Shown here: positions 6,209 to 7,313 of the stretch, one piece after another | Layout of the letters: each line of letters starts with the position of its first letter | Position numbering within the stretch: position 1 is the stretch's first letter | Translations under genes and position numbers: made by a program | DNA from: an uncultured Litorilinea sp. | Lineage (GTDB): Bacteria; Chloroflexota; Anaerolineae; Caldilineales; Caldilineaceae | DNA: 7,313 nt | Assembly (NCBI GenBank): GCA_937922105.1 | Contig: CAKZVN010000178.1 | Span: forward strand, 1 to 7,313 | Reading direction: 5' to 3' | Notes under the pieces: model-generated | The model's database searches: none | What the model saw: only the letters and a program-made list of their open reading frames with translations | What the model was told of the DNA's origin: nothing

Positions 6209-6243
6209 GACTAATCTGGAAGTTCCGAGCTTCCAGGTTGGTC
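6209..6243. repeat. Palindromic intergenic repeat, copy 2
   Basis: A 14-bp stem with two G-T wobbles (6209-6222 with 6230-6243) closes a 7-nt loop. The core at 6216-6236 has the same arms (CTGGAAG, CTTCCAG) and almost the same loop as copy 1 at 904-924, while the outer arms are unrelated in sequence but still pair. There is no T tract after it. It lies 26 bases past the stop of the 174-residue protein gene. Confidence 0.7.
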
Positions 6244-6268
6244 GTAAGCCCTAGGTCATCCCAACTCG

Positions 6269-6290
6269 TTATCTCCTAGTTATCTCCTAG
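6269..6290 (+). repeat. Tandem duplication of 11 bases before the amidohydrolase ribosome binding site
   Basis: TTATCTCCTAG occurs twice in exact tandem (6269-6279 and 6280-6290), ending at the GAGGA (6290-6294) that serves as the ribosome binding site of the amidohydrolase, seven bases before its ATG. Each unit contains TCCT, which could pair weakly with AGGA of that site. Confidence 0.65.
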
Positions 6291-6301
6291 AGGACTCGGG
6301 C

Positions 6302-7313
6302 ATGAGCAGCGAACCGCATGAATCTGCGGTCTATGATCTCCTCTTGAAGCACGGTCACACCATTGACCCGCTGAATCACCTGGACGGCAAGTACGATGTG
6401 GCGATTGCCGGCGGCAAGATTGCGGCGGTGGCGCCGGAGATCAACCCGGCGCTGGCGAAGCAAGTGGTGGATGTGCGCGGGCACTATGTGACGCCCGGCA
6501 TCATTGATATGCATGTGCATGTTTACCACACCCGTGAACCGGAAGGCTTGAGCGTGATGGCAGACTCGCACAGCTTCCGCTCCGGTGTGACCACCATGGT
6601 GGATACCGGGACCGCCGGGGCCAAGCATTTTCTGCACTTTAAACGCACGGTGATTGACCTGGCGGAGACGCGCATCCTGGCATACGTCAACATCGTCAAC
6701 TTGGGGATGATCGGTCCTTTCGAGCAGGACATCAACACCATGGACCCGGAGGCGGCTGCGGAGATGGTGTTGGCTCATTCCGACATCTGCGTCGGCATCA
6801 AGACCGCGCACTACTGGACCGAACTGCCCTTCGACGATCTACACCCGCCGTGGGCGTCGGTGGATCGGGCCATTGCCGCGGGCAATCTCTGTCACAAGCC
6901 GGTGATGGTGGATTTTTGGCCGCGCCCGCCCGAGCGCAGCTACCAAGAGTTGATTCTGGAGAAGATGCGACCGGGCGACATTCACACGCATGTCTTTGCC
7001 CAACAGTTTCCGGTCTTGGACGAGCAGGGCAAGCCCAATGCGTTTTTACATGAGGCGCGTGCCCGTGGGGTCATCTTCGACGTGGGGCACGGCGCGGGGA
7101 GCTTCTGGTTCCGCAACGCGGTCCCCGCGATTCAGAACGGCTTTGTCCCCGATTCCATCAGCACCGATCTGCATACGCGCAACGTGCATGGCGTGGTGGT
7201 GGACATGCAGACGACCATGAACAAGATTCTCAACATCGGCGTGCCGCTGGCGGATGTGATCGCCCAGTCTACGGTGGCGCCGGCGCGCGAGCTGGGTAGG
7301 CCGGATTTGGGCA
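6302..7313 (+). CDS. Cog3964-type amidohydrolase/deacetylase metallohydrolase (partial, 3' end beyond the window)
   Basis: The first 337 residues of an amidohydrolase-superfamily (dihydroorotase-like) enzyme of the EF_0837/AHA_3915 group; the frame is open at the right edge and the family's usual length is about 380-430. Visible: the N-terminal beta sandwich (DLLLKHGHTIDP, DVAIAGGKIAAVAPEI), TPGIIDMHVHVY with metal ligands H71 and H73, SGVTTMVDTGTAG, GIKTAHYW with the presumed carboxylated K167, PVMVDFWPRPP with D204 where most relatives have a metal-binding His, GDIHTHVF with H230, DVGHG with H263, and SISTDLH with the catalytic D289. Despite the 'dihydroorotase' label often given, family members I know of hydrolyse N- or O-acyl bonds (some act on acetyl-(R)-mandelate), and the family is often encoded beside a SelA-like PLP enzyme, as here. 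The ATG at 6302 follows GAGGA at 7 bases. The substrate here is unknown. Confidence 0.9.
   Translation, partial: MSSEPHESAVYDLLLKHGHTIDPLNHLDGKYDVAIAGGKIAAVAPEINPALAKQVVDVRGHYVTPGIIDMHVHVYHTREPEGLSVMADSHSFRSGVTTMVDTGTAGAKHFLHFKRTVIDLAETRILAYVNIVNLGMIGPFEQDINTMDPEAAAEMVLAHSDICVGIKTAHYWTELPFDDLHPPWASVDRAIAAGNLCHKPVMVDFWPRPPERSYQELILEKMRPGDIHTHVFAQQFPVLDEQGKPNAFLHEARARGVIFDVGHGAGSFWFRNAVPAIQNGFVPDSISTDLHTRNVHGVVVDMQTTMNKILNIGVPLADVIAQSTVAPARELGRPDLG

Noticed and set aside
6209..6243. The second palindrome as an intrinsic terminator of the 174-residue protein gene
   Set aside because: The stem is followed by GTTGGTCGTAAG-like sequence without a T tract on either strand, and its core matches another intergenic copy that sits beside a separate true terminator.
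6302..7313. Annotation as dihydroorotase (pyrC)
   Set aside because: The motif pattern (GIKTAHYW, PVMVD, GDIHTHVF, DVGHG) is that of the cog3964/EF_0837 group, and there is no pyrimidine-synthesis context.

Overview
This 7.3 kb window is GC-rich bacterial chromosomal DNA, most likely from the Chloroflexota (Caldilinea/Anaerolineae-like). That placement is an inference. It rests on the protein styles seen here: a twin-arginine secreted solute-binding lipoprotein with an Ala/Pro/Gly-rich linker after the lipobox Cys, and sugar-acid-type catabolic enzymes. The ribosome binding sites (AAAGGA/AGGAGG) and the sigma70-type -35/-10 boxes are conventional. No rRNA or tRNA gene, CRISPR array, transposase or integrase was recognised.

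Layout: the left third is on the minus strand. A hairpin terminator (26-62) lies downstream of a thioredoxin-fold redoxin with a CNHC active site (118-720). A spacer follows, holding a leader hairpin, a palindromic repeat and a strong minus-strand terminator. Next comes a Tat-exported family 1 extracellular solute-binding lipoprotein (1006-2391). A 416-base divergent spacer separates it from the plus-strand genes: a SelA-like PLP enzyme (2808-4088), a mandelate racemase/enolase-superfamily enzyme (4237-5370), a strong terminator, a new promoter with a structured leader of about 190 nt, an unrecognised 174-residue protein (5658-6182), a second copy of the palindromic repeat, and a cog3964-type amidohydrolase (6302 to beyond the right edge).

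Working together (inference): SelA-like PLP lyases such as D-glucosaminate-6-phosphate ammonia-lyase remove ammonia from amino sugar acids. Enolase-superfamily dehydratases remove water from sugar acids. Cog3964 amidohydrolases cleave acyl groups, and the SelA-like/cog3964 pair is a known neighbourhood in other bacteria. With a solute-binding protein divergently encoded next to them, the set looks like a salvage locus for an acylated amino or hydroxy acid. Its substrate is not evident. The most unusual points are an apparent His-to-Asp change at a metal ligand in the amidohydrolase, loss of the second Lys of the KxK motif in the enolase-superfamily enzyme, a pair of palindromes whose flanks differ but still pair, and a structured leader ahead of the unknown gene.
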